DNA from: Streptococcus pseudoporcinus LQ 940-04
GTDB lineage: Bacteria > Bacillota > Bacilli > Lactobacillales > Streptococcaceae
Reading direction: 5' to 3'
Length of the DNA stretch: 64,000 nt
Assembly (NCBI RefSeq): GCF_000188035.1
Contig: NZ_AEUY02000005.1
Location: forward strand, 1-64,000
The notes under the pieces were generated by a model. The model had not been told where the DNA came from. It did no database searches and worked only from the letters and a program-made list of their open reading frames with translations. This document shows, piece after piece, positions 6,905-15,803 of this stretch (position 1 is its first letter; each line of letters starts with the position of its first letter). The position numbers and the translations under genes are program-made.

Positions 6905-8263
6905 TTAACAATTTATCGCTTCTTCTTTTCCAATTTTTCTAAGTCTGCTAAGCATTAAAAACAAGCCGAGCAAAATCATACTAAAATCTACAATAGGTTC
7001 AGCCCACCAAACTGCTAATCCTCCAAATACCTTTGGCAATAACAATATCGCCGGAATAAATAAAATCAGTTGTCTAAGCATTACAATCATGCTCGCTTTT
7101 TTCCCATCTCCAATAGATTGGAAAAATGTAAGAGTCATAATCATAATTCCATACAGGATAAAGGTAGAATAGAACAATTTAAAGTTCATAACTCCAGCTT
7201 CAATTATTTCACTTCTCACATTAAACAATGACAATAATTTTTCGGAGAAAAACATGGATGGTATCCAAGAAATAGCAGCAAGTATTGTTGCCCCATACAT
7301 GAAAATCTTCATAGTATCTTTTACTCTTTGATATTGTTTTGCTCCAAAATTAGCTCCTATAACAGGCTGTAACCCTTGACTCATTCCCCACAATGGAATA
7401 AATGAGAACATATAAAGTCTCATTGTTGCAGACATTAGAATTCCCCAATTATCTCCACCATAAGCGAAAGCCTGTTTGAACAAAAATGTTTGTTGTACTG
7501 CAAATAAAATTTGCATCATCATAGCCGAACTTCCTATACTAAACATTTCACTGTAGATTGCCTTGCTCTTTTGAATTTTATGGATACCAACAAAAGCACT
7601 TTTCTTTGAAAAATAGTGAAATGTTAATATCGCCTGTACAATTTGAGATATTACAGTTGCAATGGCTGCACCTTCAATTGCATACTCTCCCATCAACTTC
7701 ATAAAAATAGGATCTAAAATAATATTTAATAAAGCACCTACTCCCATAATCATCATAGATTGCTTCAATGCACCTTCACCACGCATTGTCATATTACCTG
7801 CTTGAGCAAAATTCACAAATATTGAACCAAAGAAAACTACTCTTAAATATCTAACTCCAAGTTCTTTAATATTCCCTTTTGCTCCTACCAAGTCAAGAAA
7901 ATTAGGTGCAAATACCAAGCCTAATACGGTGATTACTATAGAGAATAAAATTACCCAATAACAAAAATTTCCAAATATTTTATCCGTTGTTTCTTTATCT
8001 CCCTTTCCAATAGCCCTTGACAAAATCGACGCACTACCAACTCCAATAAGTGCTGATATACCACCATTTATTATTGTTAAAGACATTGATATACTAATGG
8101 CAGACATAGCATAATCCCCTATAATCCACCCAGCAAATATTCCATCCATAAATGGATAAAGTCCTATAACAACCATTCCTATAATTCCTGGAATAGCTAA
8201 TTGAAACAATAAATCTTTAGGACTTTTTGTTAAAAGTTGTGTTTTCATATCTTGTTTTCCCAT
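6905..8263 (-). CDS. MATE family efflux transporter
   Basis: The 452-aa protein has about 12 hydrophobic segments in two homologous halves, with typical MATE features: PKDLLFQLAIPGIIGMVVIG at the N-terminus, PFMDGIFAGWIIGDYAMSAI, a GVGSASILSRAIGKGD loop, and PVIGANFGAKQYQRVKDTMK in the second half. These Na+/H+-coupled exporters remove drugs or metabolites. It closes an operon that begins with a TetR regulator and contains ABC and ECF transporters; 35 nt separate it from the preceding ABC gene. Substrate unknown. Length is normal for the family. Confidence 0.9.
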   Translation of the reverse strand: MGKQDMKTQLLTKSPKDLLFQLAIPGIIGMVVIGLYPFMDGIFAGWIIGDYAMSAISISMSLTIINGGISALIGVGSASILSRAIGKGDKETTDKIFGNFCYWVILFSIVITVLGLVFAPNFLDLVGAKGNIKELGVRYLRVVFFGSIFVNFAQAGNMTMRGEGALKQSMMIMGVGALLNIILDPIFMKLMGEYAIEGAAIATVISQIVQAILTFHYFSKKSAFVGIHKIQKSKAIYSEMFSIGSSAMMMQILFAVQQTFLFKQAFAYGGDNWGILMSATMRLYMFSFIPLWGMSQGLQPVIGANFGAKQYQRVKDTMKIFMYGATILAAISWIPSMFFSEKLLSLFNVRSEIIEAGVMNFKLFYSTFILYGIMIMTLTFFQSIGDGKKASMIVMLRQLILFIPAILLLPKVFGGLAVWWAEPIVDFSMILLGLFLMLSRLRKIGKEEAINC

Positions 8264-8298
8264 ATGACTTCCTCCTATTGTTTTTAATATTTTTCAGC

Positions 8299-10032
8299 TT
8301 ATGATAACTGCCACTTGGTTGCTACTTGTCTTGCTTCAACAAAATTTCTGTAAATACCATCTGTTTGAATTAGTTCTTCGTGTGTTCCTTTTTGCATTAT
8401 CTTTCCATTAGCCAATACAAGAATTTGATTTGCATTTTTTATAGTTTTTAGCCTATGTGCAATCATAATCACAGTTTTATTTCTCGTAAGTTCCTCCATT
8501 GCAAGCTGTAATTTATCCTCATTTTCAGGATCAACATTTGCTGTGGCTTCATCAAAAATAATAATTGGGGCATTTTTTATCATAGCTCTTGCTATTGAAA
8601 TTCTTTGTTTTTCACCACCTGATAAACTTGCACCACCTTCTCCTATAACAGTTTGGTATTGTTCAGGAAGGTTCATAATAAAATCATGACAGCAAGCCTT
8701 TTTAGCAGCATCTACTACTTCTTCATGGGTAGCATTAGGCTTAGCAAACTTTATATTATTTTCTATAGTATCTTGGAACAAATACACATTTTGGAAAACC
8801 ATACTGATTTGTTTCATCAATGACTCTAAGGAATATTCCTTTATATTATATCCTCCTATACTAATCTTCCCGTTATCTATATCCCAAAACCTTGCAATCA
8901 AGTTACAAAATGTGGTTTTTCCAGCTCCTGAAGGTCCGACTATTGCAGTCATTTGGTTTTGTGGTATATCAACAGATATATCATCAAGAATTTTCTTTCC
9001 TGAATATGCAAATTCTACATTTTCAAAAGAAATATTAAAATTAGCAGGTTTTATATCTTTTCCTTCAATATCCATTTGTGGAAATTCTTCTAATTTCTTG
9101 GTTTGTTCAATAGAGCCACTAACAACTCTAAGGGCAGTTGTCGCACTTCCTGCCAATTTAATTTGTGAAAAAGCAAGAAATGAAATTATGATTGTCATAA
9201 CTGTATTCAGAAACGAAAGTTCTCCTCTTTGGTAGAAGAAAATACCTGCACCTATGATTAAAATGCTGAACAAATCTAAAAGAATATTTTGAACAATCGT
9301 GTAAGGTGTAAACAACTTTTCACAATCAAGATTTGTTTTTCTGGTATTTTCAATAGCACCTCTAACTTTCTCATCACCTTTACCGGTTAAATTAAAGGAT
9401 TTTATAACAGACATTCCTCCAATCTGTTCTAAAACAGTATCTACTAATTTTGCTGAAGCCATTTGTCGTTTAGGAAGAACCTCTCTTGACTTCTTTTCCA
9501 TTTTTGACAAAATAACCAAATATAATAGACTTCCGACAGTTACAATAAAACCTATTCTCCATTCAAATATTAAAATCATCAAAGTAAAGATTATAGTATT
9601 TATAAATCCCGACAAGGTATTTACCATAACCATCGCAGCCGTATTTTCCACGTCTTCTAAAACGGTTGTAGAAATACCAACGACTTCTCCCCCATTGTTT
9701 TCATTAAAAAATCCCATAGGAATTTTTTTGAGCATTTCCCCTATTGAAATTCTTTTATTTGCAACCATAAAATAGCTTGCATGGCATTGTTGTAACTGTG
9801 AATAATAATTTGCAATACTTCTGCCTACTATGCTTACAACAAGAAGTATCAAAGCAATCCACGCAGGTGTCATACTCATATCTTTTTCAGCAACAGCTTT
9901 AACTATAAAATAAATTGCACTGATTTGAAGCATGTGAAAAATTGCAAACAAGAAACTTACCCATATAGAATGGTATATATTTTTCTTCTCATCACCTGAG
10001 AAATCTAAAATTTTTTTTAAAGCACTTAGCAT
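8299..10032 (-). CDS. ABC exporter-type half transporter (TMD-NBD), second of a pair
   Basis: The 577-aa protein has six transmembrane segments (about residues 20-290) fused to a nucleotide-binding domain with Walker A GPSGAGKT (about 365), the Q-loop FQNVYLFQ, signature LSGGEKQR and Walker B IIIFDEAT. It overlaps the partner gene by 7 nt (10026-10032), so the two almost certainly form a heterodimer. The fold resembles YbtP/YbtQ, IrtA/IrtB and many multidrug pairs. In context with an ECF module and MATE pump, either siderophore/metal-chelate handling or drug export is possible. Confidence 0.88.
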   Translation of the reverse strand: MLSALKKILDFSGDEKKNIYHSIWVSFLFAIFHMLQISAIYFIVKAVAEKDMSMTPAWIALILLVVSIVGRSIANYYSQLQQCHASYFMVANKRISIGEMLKKIPMGFFNENNGGEVVGISTTVLEDVENTAAMVMVNTLSGFINTIIFTLMILIFEWRIGFIVTVGSLLYLVILSKMEKKSREVLPKRQMASAKLVDTVLEQIGGMSVIKSFNLTGKGDEKVRGAIENTRKTNLDCEKLFTPYTIVQNILLDLFSILIIGAGIFFYQRGELSFLNTVMTIIISFLAFSQIKLAGSATTALRVVSGSIEQTKKLEEFPQMDIEGKDIKPANFNISFENVEFAYSGKKILDDISVDIPQNQMTAIVGPSGAGKTTFCNLIARFWDIDNGKISIGGYNIKEYSLESLMKQISMVFQNVYLFQDTIENNIKFAKPNATHEEVVDAAKKACCHDFIMNLPEQYQTVIGEGGASLSGGEKQRISIARAMIKNAPIIIFDEATANVDPENEDKLQLAMEELTRNKTVIMIAHRLKTIKNANQILVLANGKIMQKGTHEELIQTDGIYRNFVEARQVATKWQLS

Positions 10033-11771
10033 TTTATTTCACCATCCTTTACTCCAATATGAGCATTCCACATTTTTTTATATAGCTCACAATCTTCCAT
10101 TAACTCGTTATGTTTACCATGTGAAATAAGCTCTCCATTCTCAACAAAAAAGATTTGTTGAACATCTGTTATTGTTGATAACCTGTGTGCAATAACGATA
10201 ACAGTTTTATTTTGTATCAATTTTGATAGAGCTTCTTTGATAATCACCTCATTCTCCGGATCAATATATGAAGTTGCTTCATCCAATATCACTATCGGGG
10301 ATTTTTTAAGCATTGCTCTTGCTATTGAGATTCTTTGTCTTTCTCCTCCTGAAATATGGCTACCACTGCTTCCGACAACTGTGTCATAGCCTTTTTCCAT
10401 ATTCATAATAAAATCATGGCAGCCTGACTTCTTTGCAATATTTTCAACTTCTTTATCACTTGCACTTGGATTTCCCATTCGTATGTTTTCCCTAATGCTT
10501 TCATTAAAAAGGAAATTGTCTTGAGAAACAAATGCTACTAAGCTATATAACTGTTTAAGAGGAATCTCTTGGAGATTATATCCACCAATTTTTATGCTTC
10601 CTGTATTTATGTCCCAATATCCTGCTATCAGTTTTGCCAAAGTTGACTTTCCACTACCGCTCGGTCCAACAAAAGCTACCGTTGTCCCTTCTTCTATGTT
10701 TAACGACACTCCATGAAGAATTTCCTTTCCTTCTTCATATCCAAACTTCACATCTTGCAGGGCAATATCATATTTGTTTATTTTCACATCAACATTGGAA
10801 TGAATTTGCTCTTTTCCTTCTAAAATTGAATTAATGGAATTTGCAATAGTTCCTATCTTTGCAAGACCATCAACAAAATTCATCGTTTCAAGTAAAGGTC
10901 CTGCAATTCCTAACGACAAAATAATAACTACTATAAATGTTTCTATACTCAAGCTTCCATTGATGTAAAAATACCAGCCAACCGGAAGGATTGTTATCAT
11001 TGTAGTAGGCGATATATTTTTTGATAAAGACACAGGAAGTTGACAGCTTCTCATCCATTCATAGAAATACTTTGCATTTGCAATAACCTTATCTTTATAT
11101 TTTGCATATGACCTTTTATCCTGATTGAAGGTTTTGATCACTTCTATTCCGTTAACATACTCCACAATTGCCGAGTTCATTTCACGACTAACTTTTACAG
11201 ATCCTTCATACTGAGCAGCGTAGTTTTTCATCACAAGTCCCATGAAAAACATTCCTAAAGGAATAGAAACTAATGACAATAACGCCATTCTCCAGTCAAG
11301 AAATAACAAATATATGAATATACTCAAAGAGCCTAATATATTGGATGTCATTTCAGGTAATAAGTGTGCAAGAGGTTTCTCCATACTTTCGACCTGATCG
11401 ACTATAATTTGCTTTAAATTACCGCTTGGAATATTTATTATTTCTCCCAATGGCATCTTTGGAAGTTTATCAAGCATTCTTAAACGAATATCTTTTAGTA
11501 CACTAAAAGTCGCTTTATGAGATACTGATAATGCCAAAGAATATAAAATTGATTTCAAAGCATATGATAGCAAGCTTATGCCAAGCCACATAAGATAAAC
11601 CTTGCTGTCTTCAATTCCATTCACTAAATAAACTAAAATGCGACTTGCCGCAATGTATGGAACAATCCCCGCTAAAACACCAATACTCGCTATAAATACT
11701 GATGTCTTTAATTTTGGATGTTCATCATGTGCAAGCTCCCACAATATTGCAGTAGGACTTTTTTCTTTCAT
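10026..11771 (-). CDS. ABC exporter-type half transporter (TMD-NBD), first of a pair
   Basis: The 581-aa protein has an N-terminal six-helix domain and a C-terminal ATPase with Walker A GPSGSGKST (about 370), QDNFLFNES Q-loop, signature ISGGERQR and Walker B IVILDEATS, then the switch histidine in IAHRLST. It precedes and overlaps the second half-transporter and follows the ECF ATPase by 33 nt. Both ATPases keep all catalytic motifs, so neither site looks degenerate. The start ATG at 11771 is behind GGAGGTG. Confidence 0.88.
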   Translation of the reverse strand: MKEKSPTAILWELAHDEHPKLKTSVFIASIGVLAGIVPYIAASRILVYLVNGIEDSKVYLMWLGISLLSYALKSILYSLALSVSHKATFSVLKDIRLRMLDKLPKMPLGEIINIPSGNLKQIIVDQVESMEKPLAHLLPEMTSNILGSLSIFIYLLFLDWRMALLSLVSIPLGMFFMGLVMKNYAAQYEGSVKVSREMNSAIVEYVNGIEVIKTFNQDKRSYAKYKDKVIANAKYFYEWMRSCQLPVSLSKNISPTTMITILPVGWYFYINGSLSIETFIVVIILSLGIAGPLLETMNFVDGLAKIGTIANSINSILEGKEQIHSNVDVKINKYDIALQDVKFGYEEGKEILHGVSLNIEEGTTVAFVGPSGSGKSTLAKLIAGYWDINTGSIKIGGYNLQEIPLKQLYSLVAFVSQDNFLFNESIRENIRMGNPSASDKEVENIAKKSGCHDFIMNMEKGYDTVVGSSGSHISGGERQRISIARAMLKKSPIVILDEATSYIDPENEVIIKEALSKLIQNKTVIVIAHRLSTITDVQQIFFVENGELISHGKHNELMEDCELYKKMWNAHIGVKDGEIKC

Positions 11772-11804
11772 TTCAACACCTCCATAGTTCTATCTATTTA
11801 CATT

Positions 11805-13202
11805 TCATTTCAAAAATTCATATATTGCACCATCGCATTGTTTTATAAATTCAAAATCATGCGTGATTATAATAATAGTTTTTCCTTGCTCTACCATTTG
11901 ATTTAAAAATCCAATCAAAATATCCATTTGCATTTTGCAAAGTCCACTCGTTGGCTCATCAAACACTATGATTGGTTTTTGACTTACCATAGACATAGCA
12001 AGCAACAATCTCTGTTTTTCACCACCTGATAACGAACTTGGGTGCATTTCTTTTTTATTAAATAAATGTACCTTTCTTAAGGCTTCATTTTTCAAATTAT
12101 CCTGTTTTGTAACTGTTCCAATTTCCTGCCATACAGATTCTGTGAAAAGTTGATAATTAACATCTTGCATGACTGCAAAGATATTCTCGTACCGTTTTTT
12201 GAGCTTTTCTCCCTTATAAAAAACTTCTCCCTTGCCTTTTATAGTTCCCATAAGTAAATTGATAAAAGTACTTTTCCCAACACCGTTTTGTCCAATAATG
12301 AAATTTATCCCGGTATTAAAAGAAACACTAAAATCAAAAATTGTATTCTTATCGTATGTTTTTTTGAAATGTAGACATGTTATTGATTCATTAACAAAGT
12401 TTGATGGAGTATTTTTTTGTAACATATCTACTTTTTCATATTGTCTATTTAAGAAATCACTCTTAAAAATTTCATTGAAATTTCTTAAATTATGTTTTTC
12501 TGAAACTCTTACAAAGAAATCATCACTAAAATATTCTTTCGTGTATTCTTTAAAAGTTTTATTTTCTATTACACACAGCTTGTCTACAATGTCTTTCAAA
12601 TAAAATAATCTATGCTCGACAATGATTATGATTTTATTTCTTTTTTTTAGCTCGATAATAGCTCTTTTTAAGTTCTTAATTGATTCATAATCCAAAGATG
12701 AAGATGGTTCATCTAAAAGAATAATTTCATTTTCTGAAATTCCACTAGCAGTTATAGCAATTAACTGCTTCTCTCCACCGGACAGTTCAAAAATATTCTT
12801 GTCTAACAAATCTTTACTACCTAAAACATCTGAATAATAGTGTATTTTATCTAAAATTAAATTTCTTTCTATACATCTATTTTCTAATTGAAAAGCCAAT
12901 TCATCTGTGGAATTGATACAATAAAACTGTGTTTTAGGATTTTGAAACACTGTAGATATAAACTTGGATCGTTCTAATATACTCATCCCTAATAAAGATT
13001 TGTCCTTGTATAAAACATCTCCTTTTACATCTCCACAATCATATTCGGGAATAATGCCGTTTATTACTTTTAACAAACTACTTTTCCCCGTACCTGAGTG
13101 TCCCGTTATAACAGTTACCTCTCCGGGTTTGAAATTTAGATTTACATTTTCTAATATGCTTTCTCCATCAAACTTTAATACTAAATTTTGTAAACTAAGC
13201 AT
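11805..13202 (-). CDS. ECF transporter ATPase with two fused ABC domains
   Basis: The 465-aa protein carries two ATP-binding cassettes. The first has Walker A GHSGTGKSS (about residue 35), signature LSGGEKQ and Walker B EIILLDEPSSSLD. The second has GQNGVGKST (about 300), LSGGEKQR and PIIVFDEPTSGL. This is the YkoD/EcfA-A' fused layout that energises an ECF importer with EcfT and an S component, which are the next two genes upstream in the operon. ECF systems import vitamins or metals; here the substrate follows from the S component, which is of unknown specificity. Confidence 0.88.
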   Translation of the reverse strand: MLSLQNLVLKFDGESILENVNLNFKPGEVTVITGHSGTGKSSLLKVINGIIPEYDCGDVKGDVLYKDKSLLGMSILERSKFISTVFQNPKTQFYCINSTDELAFQLENRCIERNLILDKIHYYSDVLGSKDLLDKNIFELSGGEKQLIAITASGISENEIILLDEPSSSLDYESIKNLKRAIIELKKRNKIIIIVEHRLFYLKDIVDKLCVIENKTFKEYTKEYFSDDFFVRVSEKHNLRNFNEIFKSDFLNRQYEKVDMLQKNTPSNFVNESITCLHFKKTYDKNTIFDFSVSFNTGINFIIGQNGVGKSTFINLLMGTIKGKGEVFYKGEKLKKRYENIFAVMQDVNYQLFTESVWQEIGTVTKQDNLKNEALRKVHLFNKKEMHPSSLSGGEKQRLLLAMSMVSQKPIIVFDEPTSGLCKMQMDILIGFLNQMVEQGKTIIIITHDFEFIKQCDGAIYEFLK

Positions 13203-13282
13203 ACTTACCCCTTATATATAAATAGATTGCCCATACCATTATCACAAAAAATATGCAATCAATGCCACCAATGCGTGATTCA

Positions 13283-13897
13283 CTAATACTTGTTCGCTTT
13301 TTGATTAACAGCTAACCCTTTTGTCATTGCGGATACTGTTAAATCATCTGCCGTCTTAGACAAACACATCAATAGTGGCACTAATCTATATTCAAATAAT
13401 AGAATTGGATTTTTTATTAACTTTTTAAGCGTTAGTCCTCTCAAACGCATAGCTTTTTTTATCTGGCTATAATCAATCCTTGCGGCATAAAAGAAACGAA
13501 CCATCACAGTCAATGGTATTGCTATTTCATCGGGACATTTCATTTTTTTCAATGAATAAATACTTTCCCCTACATTTGATGTGAGTATGGTATATTTCCC
13601 CATTAAAAATGCGGGAAGTATTTTCTTAACAACCATTACTAATATCAGTAAAATCGCTACCAAGGGACTGTATTCTAATTTCATTAAAAATCTATCAGCA
13701 CCATAAACGAACACAAGAGTAGCCATCCCAATAATAGCTACTCTTGTATGTTTTGTATTTATTAAAAGCACTATCGGAATTACGGATATTATAAGGGCTT
13801 GCAAGAAATACTTTACTTGAATATTGCCTAAAACCATCACATATGAAAGAACTATTGTCATAAAAAGTTTTGTACGAAAATCAAGTTTGATTGTCAT
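13283..13897 (-). CDS. ECF transporter transmembrane (T) component
   Basis: The 204-aa protein has four to five hydrophobic segments and the EcfT coupling-helix motifs near the C-terminus (YSQIKKAMRLRGLTLKK and VSAMTKGLAV, the A-R-G type boxes), which contact the two ATPase domains. It is placed between the S component (21 nt upstream) and the fused ATPase. Slightly short against the family's usual 230-270 aa. Confidence 0.85.
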   Translation of the reverse strand: MTIKLDFRTKLFMTIVLSYVMVLGNIQVKYFLQALIISVIPIVLLINTKHTRVAIIGMATLVFVYGADRFLMKLEYSPLVAILLILVMVVKKILPAFLMGKYTILTSNVGESIYSLKKMKCPDEIAIPLTVMVRFFYAARIDYSQIKKAMRLRGLTLKKLIKNPILLFEYRLVPLLMCLSKTADDLTVSAMTKGLAVNQKANKY

Positions 13898-13917
13898 CCT
13901 TAACTCCTTATGAATCC

Positions 13918-14505
13918 TTATTTTTCCATACCAGCCTTTTTAAAATGTTTTTTTAGGAAAGCCATACCTATACTACAACCAATATATGCTCCTATAATTC
14001 CACCTATTGCCATTACGACAATAATCCAATTCGGCATTACACTAAGCATCTTATCAATAAATTCTTGGTTATATCCTTGCTCTAACATCTGCTTGACATA
14101 TTCATTTCTTGATATAAAAATTGGCAACCAATTTCCTAATGTGCAAAGTGGAGCAATAGAAAATGCTAATCTTGCCTTATTAACATCCGTATATTCTCCT
14201 GATTTCAAAATAACTTCAGCAATAATACCAGCAATAACAGCGGTCAATAATGCCCAAGGTCCATGTCCCATAGCAACATATACTAATGCAATAAGTAATG
14301 ATTGAATAAACACCATTCCTCTTTTTTTAATCTTTGTGGAATACAGCATATTTACAGGTCCTACTAAAACTCCCTGTGCAAATGGAACAACCGGCATTAA
14401 AACTGGAACCATTCCTAAAAATGATCCAATCATCATAAATACAAAACCTAATACAGAAAATAATCCTATGTTGATTAAATCCTTTACTTCTAATCGTTTA
14501 CTCAT
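13918..14505 (-). CDS. ECF transporter S component, MptD-like family
   Basis: The 195-aa membrane protein starts MSKRLEVKDLINIGLFSVLG and has six hydrophobic segments with PVVPFAQGVLVGPVNMLYST and VYVAMGHGPWALLTAVIAG, patterns of the MptD/Trep_Strep group of S components. These bind the substrate in ECF importers. The specificity is unknown. It directly follows the TetR gene (11 nt), so it is the first transported-substrate gene of the operon. Confidence 0.8.
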   Translation of the reverse strand: MSKRLEVKDLINIGLFSVLGFVFMMIGSFLGMVPVLMPVVPFAQGVLVGPVNMLYSTKIKKRGMVFIQSLLIALVYVAMGHGPWALLTAVIAGIIAEVILKSGEYTDVNKARLAFSIAPLCTLGNWLPIFISRNEYVKQMLEQGYNQEFIDKMLSVMPNWIIVVMAIGGIIGAYIGCSIGMAFLKKHFKKAGMEK

Positions 14506-14516
14506 TTTAAACCTCC

Positions 14517-15107
14517 CTATCTCTTGTCAATATCAACAATGTAATTTACCATTGTTTCTTTTATATATTTTTTATGTTGTGAAAAAGAATTTCTTGCACA
14601 GAGAACTTCAGAACTTAATATCATCGCATTGATATAATTCACTAAAAAACCGTCACCAAATATATCTGCCTTAATTCCAAGCTGCTTGGCGATTAAACTT
14701 AGCTCATTAGTCGTATTAAGTTTCAATTCTTGATACAATTTTTCCAAATCCTGATTATATTTTTTTGCTTGTAAAAGGAGTGTATACAATCTCATCAATT
14801 CTGTATCAGCCAGCGACTTATCAACCAAAATATCACCCATTTGCTGATATTTATCTTTTCCTCGATTGTTTTTTAAATACTCATTTATCAAGTTGTTTCT
14901 ATAATCATTACCATCAAGCATTAAGTCTTTAAACATTTCGTTTGTATTACCATAATGATGATAGACACCTCCTCTACTCATTCCTACCTCTGTGATAACA
15001 TCTTCCATTGTTGTAAGTTGAAACCCTTTATTTAGAAAGCATTTCTTTGCAGCTTCTCGAATCTCTTTTTTTCTAATTTGTCCAACTTTTTGTTTTTCTT
15101 CTTTCAA
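14517..15107 (-). CDS. TetR family transcriptional regulator
   Basis: The 196-aa protein has the TetR N-terminal helix-turn-helix (REAAKKCFLNKGFQLTTMED, then VITEVGMSRGGVYHHYGNTN at about residues 18-57) and an unconserved helical ligand domain. It is the first gene of the seven-gene transporter operon running down to the MATE gene. Two palindromes overlap the putative promoter upstream, consistent with autoregulation. It is divergent from mobC. Ligand unknown, probably a substrate of the transporters. Confidence 0.9.
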   Translation of the reverse strand: MKEEKQKVGQIRKKEIREAAKKCFLNKGFQLTTMEDVITEVGMSRGGVYHHYGNTNEMFKDLMLDGNDYRNNLINEYLKNNRGKDKYQQMGDILVDKSLADTELMRLYTLLLQAKKYNQDLEKLYQELKLNTTNELSLIAKQLGIKADIFGDGFLVNYINAMILSSEVLCARNSFSQHKKYIKETMVNYIVDIDKR

Positions 15108-15140
15108 AATAAAGACCTCATTTCATATCGTAATAAAAAC

Positions 15141-15188
15141 CGACACTACTGTCGAATTTTATTTATCATAAATGATAGTTAATGTCAA
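15141..15188 (-). promoter_or_regulatory. Promoter and operator palindromes of the TetR operon
   Basis: On the minus strand TTGACA (15183-15188) is followed after 17 nt by TAAATA/TAAAAT. The spacer contains the palindrome TATCATAAATGATA (15164-15177), and just downstream of the -10 lies CGACA-N4-TGTCG (15141-15154). Both are positioned where TetR repressors bind. Assigned by inspection. Confidence 0.55.
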
Positions 15189-15280
15189 CTAACTTTTAAG
15201 TTGAATAACAATCTTCTTTATAGCTTTGACTTTCAGCAAATTTTATTGTAAAATTATCTAAAAGTTAATAGATGCTTAAC

Positions 15281-15412
15281 GCTTGCTACCCTAATCATTC
15301 TTTTGTAGCAAGCACAGTAAGTGTACGGACACTTACGAAAAAAATTGATGAAGCAGCCCTCTGGGATCTGCTTCTTTTTTTATCAATTTTTTAACTTGTT
15401 AGGGTGTACCCT
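15281..15412 (+). other. Probable origin of transfer (oriT) of the outer element
   Basis: The gap before mobC holds nested inverted repeats: GCTTGCTAC/GTAGCAAGC (15281-15289, 15305-15313), GTAAGTGT/ACACTTAC (15317-15324, 15329-15336), GAAGCAG/CTGCTTC with a T7 run (15350-15374), and the palindrome AGGGTGTACCCT (15401-15412). Its position immediately upstream of the MobC-MobA pair is where oriT lies in such elements. The exact nick site cannot be read off. Confidence 0.6.
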
Positions 15413-15447
15413 AAGACCCCGAAATACATTCAAAGGAGGATTTACCT

Positions 15448-15798
15448 ATGGCAAATAGAACACGAAATGAAAGACTTGAAATTAAATTAACTGAAGAAGA
15501 AAAGGCTCTTTTTGAGGAGAAAAGAAAACTTGCGAAATGCAAAAATATGAGCCATTTCATTCGCAAGTGCGTTTTAGAAAAGGAAATATATCAAGTGGAT
15601 TTAGAACCCTTTAGAGATTTACAAGGCTTGCTTTCCAATGCTACAAACAACATCAATCAGATTGCAAAGCGTGTAAATTCTACCGGAATAATCTACAAAG
15701 ACGATATAAACGATATGAAAAAGCAGATTGAATATTTCTCAAAAGAGTTGTGGCAAATACATTCTCTGCTTCTTAACAGAACTTCCGGAGGTGATTAA
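15448..15798 (+). CDS. mobC: MobC-like relaxosome accessory protein
   Basis: The 116-aa protein has an N-terminal ribbon-helix-helix-like segment (RNERLEIKLTEEEKALFEEK) and the MobC core LLSNATNNINQIAKRVNSTG, which is highly characteristic. It binds near oriT and helps open the DNA for the relaxase. ATG at 15448 has a good AAAGGAGG. The relaxase gene starts 5 nt after the stop. Confidence 0.9.
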   Translation: MANRTRNERLEIKLTEEEKALFEEKRKLAKCKNMSHFIRKCVLEKEIYQVDLEPFRDLQGLLSNATNNINQIAKRVNSTGIIYKDDINDMKKQIEYFSKELWQIHSLLLNRTSGGD

Positions 15799-15803
15799 AT
15801 TTT

